DNA of 64,000 nt from Bolinopsis microptera (taxonomy: Eukaryota; Ctenophora; Tentaculata; Lobata; Bolinopsidae), in NCBI RefSeq assembly GCF_026151205.1, contig NC_087083.1, positions 12,150,944 through 12,214,943 of the forward strand, read 5' to 3'. The notes under the pieces were generated by a model. The model saw only the letters and a list, made by a program, of their open reading frames with translations, was not told the origin of the DNA and ran no database searches. Both the position numbers and the translations under genes were made by a program. Within the stretch, counting starts at the first letter, position 1, and every line of letters starts with the position of its first letter. Below, one piece after another: positions 54,201-57,200 of this stretch.

Positions 54201-57200
54201 CCACGTGACCCAGGCCCTTTCGGAACCCTGACCCAGGCCCTTTCGGGACCGTGACCCAGGCCCTTTTGGAACTCATGCCACGTGACCCGGTTACCACGTG
54301 ACCCAGGCCCTTTGGGGACCGTGACCCAGGCCCTTTCGGGACCCTGACGCAGGTCCTTTCGGGACCGTCAGACCGTGACGCAGGCCCTTTTGGAACTCAT
54401 ACCTAGGCCACGTGACCCAGGCCATTTCGGGACCCTGACCCAGGCCATTTCGGGACCCTGACCCAGGCCCTTTCGGGACCCTGACCCAGGCCCCTTCGGG
54501 ACCGTGACCCAGGCCCTTTTGGAACTCATGCCTAGGCCACGTGACCCGGTTACCACGTGACCCAGGCCCTTTCGGGACCGTGACCCAGGCCCTTTCGGGA
54601 CCGTTACCCAGGCCCTTTCGGGACCCTGACCCAGGCCCTTTCGGGACCGTGACCCAGGCCCTTTTGGAACTCATACCTAGGCCACGTGACCCAGGCCATT
54701 TCGGGACCCTGACCCAGGCCCTTTCGGGACCCTGACCCAGGCCCTTTCGGGACCGTGACCCAGGCCCTTTTGGAACTCATGCCTAGGCCACGTGACCCGG
54801 TTACCACGTGACCCAGGCCCTTTCGGGACCGTGACCCAGGCCCTTTCGGGACCGTTACCCAGGCCCTTTCGGGACCGTGACCCAGGCCCTTTCGGGACCG
54901 TGACCCAGGCAGTTATGGAACCCTTGTCGTTACCGTACTTCGATTATAGTGTATCAGTTACCATTCGTAACTTCACCACACCTGATTACTCTATATCACA
55001 TTACAATGTCATGGACCGTTTACTAAAGATTCCATGATCCAAAGTAGGTGATAATACTAATAGGAGAAGTAGGTGTAAAGGGTAATGAGCTCTATTCGTT
55101 GTAGCGTTGGCTTTATAGTGGGTTTAATGGATCTTGGATCAAATGGTTCACAAGCTGAACTGACGATCAATGCCAACAATTCCGTGTCACATATTTGCGA
55201 TCACGCATGGGATCTAATCGACTCTATCAAGAGGCGTCTTCAAATAACTGTCTCCTGATCTCTACCAGATCAAGTCACTGTTTTCAGATAACTGAATCTT
55301 AATATAGGTTCAATCATGGTCTTATAAGTAGTAGAGAACTACAGCCTCAGTAACACATGAACAGACCTATTTATAATAACAGCGGCGGTTATACGTTTAG
55401 AATTTCCAAAGTCCTTGAGAAAATCCAAAAGAAAACCGCACAATTCCCGCACAAATTTCGAAAAAATCGCCGCACATTTGCCGCATAATTGGTAAAAATT
55501 TACCGCACCTTACGGCACATTTTACCTTTATAGTCGGGTGCGGTACCGCATAATTTCGATTATGTTTACCGCACCTAATATGTGCCTCTGAGGGGCAGCA
55601 TTGAAAAAGTGCTTAAAAGCGCTTTCTAATTCCTGCCAACCAGGCCATGGGTGATAGGAAAAGCGGTAGAAAAGCGATCATAAGCGCTTTTAAATCCTGA
55701 TTCTGCCGGTGCACCCCAGGTTGCACAGAAAAGAACTTTATATAAGCGGGCACTCTGATTTCCAGTTCTGACCAGGTTAAGGGGAATTAAGAAATCGCTT
55801 ATAAGCGCTTTTTAATTCCGGGCACTCCCCCGTTCCGACCGGGTAACTGTAAGGGGCAGCATTGAAAAAGCGCTTATAAGCGCTTTTAAATTCCGGGCGC
55901 TACCCCGTTCCGACCAGGTTAGGTGCAGCATTGAAAAAGTGCTTATAAGCGCTTTCTAATTCCTGCCAACCAGGCCATGGGTGATAGGAAAAGCGGTAGA
56001 AAAGCGATCATAAGCGCTTTTAAATCCTGACTCTGCCGGTGCACCCCAGGTTGCACAGAAAAGCACTTTTAAGCGGGCACTCTGATTTCCAGTTCCGACC
56101 AGGTAAAGGGGAATTGAGAAATCGCTTATAAGCGCTTTTTAATTCCGGGCACTCCCCCGTTCCGACCAGGTTAGGGGCAGCATTGAAAAAGCGCTTATAA
56201 GCGCTTTTAAATTCCGGGCACTAGCCGGCTATAAGCCGGTTTATAGCCGGCTTATAACCGGCTTATAGCCGGTCGGTGATCTACCAATTTCCCTTAACCT
56301 TAAATAAGCACTTTCTAATTCCTGGCACTCTCCCTTATAAGCGCTTTCTAATTTCGGGTACTACCCCGTTCCGACCAGGTTAGGGGCAGCATTGAAAAAG
56401 CGCTTATAAGCGCTTTTAAATTCCGGGCACTACCCCGTTCCGACCAGGTTAGGGGCAGCATCGAAAAAGCGCTTATAAGCGCTTTTTAATTCCTGCTCAC
56501 CTGGCCATGGATGATAGGAAAAGCGGTAAAAGCGGTAAAATAGCGATGAATTAGCCGTAATAAGCGATTTCTAGAAAAGCGATTATAATCGATTATAAGC
56601 GGTTATAAGATGTAATATAGCGTTTTCCTGACTCAATTTTAAAAGCGCTTATAAGCGCTTTATTTGCGCTTTACAAACAGCTAAATTGCACCCCACTTAT
56701 GAGCGCTTATAATCGCTTATAAATGGTTCAAAAAAGCGCCTACGAATCGCTTATCCGGCCAACCGCTTATCCACCCGTTTTTGGCGCCAATCCTACTGGA
56801 AAACCGCTTTCAAATCGCTCAGCGACGCTAGTAAGCGCTTAAAAGCGCTTATAAGCGCTTTTAAATTCAAAAAAGCGCTTTTTTGAATTATGACATCAAT
56901 TATAGTCGATTATAAGCGATTTTTTTTGAACCGTTTATAATCGTAAAAAAAGCGATTGTAAACGGTTTTTAAAAAAAAAAACGCCGAAAAAGCGCTCAAT
57001 AAGCGATTATCGGCGCCGATCATAAAATATCGTTTATGGAAACTTGCCGTTTTAGTCTAGCTCAGCACTAATAGAAAACAATTAATCTTCTTTTGATAAT
57101 ATCTTCCAGCAATGATATTGGAATATTGGTCATGAGCCCACCACTATAGATTAAGATTATTTTACGGTTACAAGATCATTACCAATAACTTTGTCAGATT

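Larger units (their letters stand above)
50335..57048. mobile_element. Large inverted-repeat DNA element, 6,714 bp, 8-bp target duplication
   Basis: It is inserted in TOGARAM1 intron 1. GTTTTAGT flanks both ends perfectly (50,327-50,334 and 57,049-57,056). The terminal inverted repeats are 786 bp each, start GGCAAGTTTCC and are full of the palindrome AGCGCTTATAAGCGCT. The interior has nested palindromes, a minisatellite and copies of an interspersed repeat, but no transposase frame. An 8-bp duplication points to hAT, P or Merlin-type integration, while such long arms recall foldback elements. Class therefore unresolved. Confidence 0.85.

Noticed and set aside
54291-55037. Several ORFs on both strands in the 54-kb region
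   Set aside because: Repeat translations of the GC-rich minisatellite.
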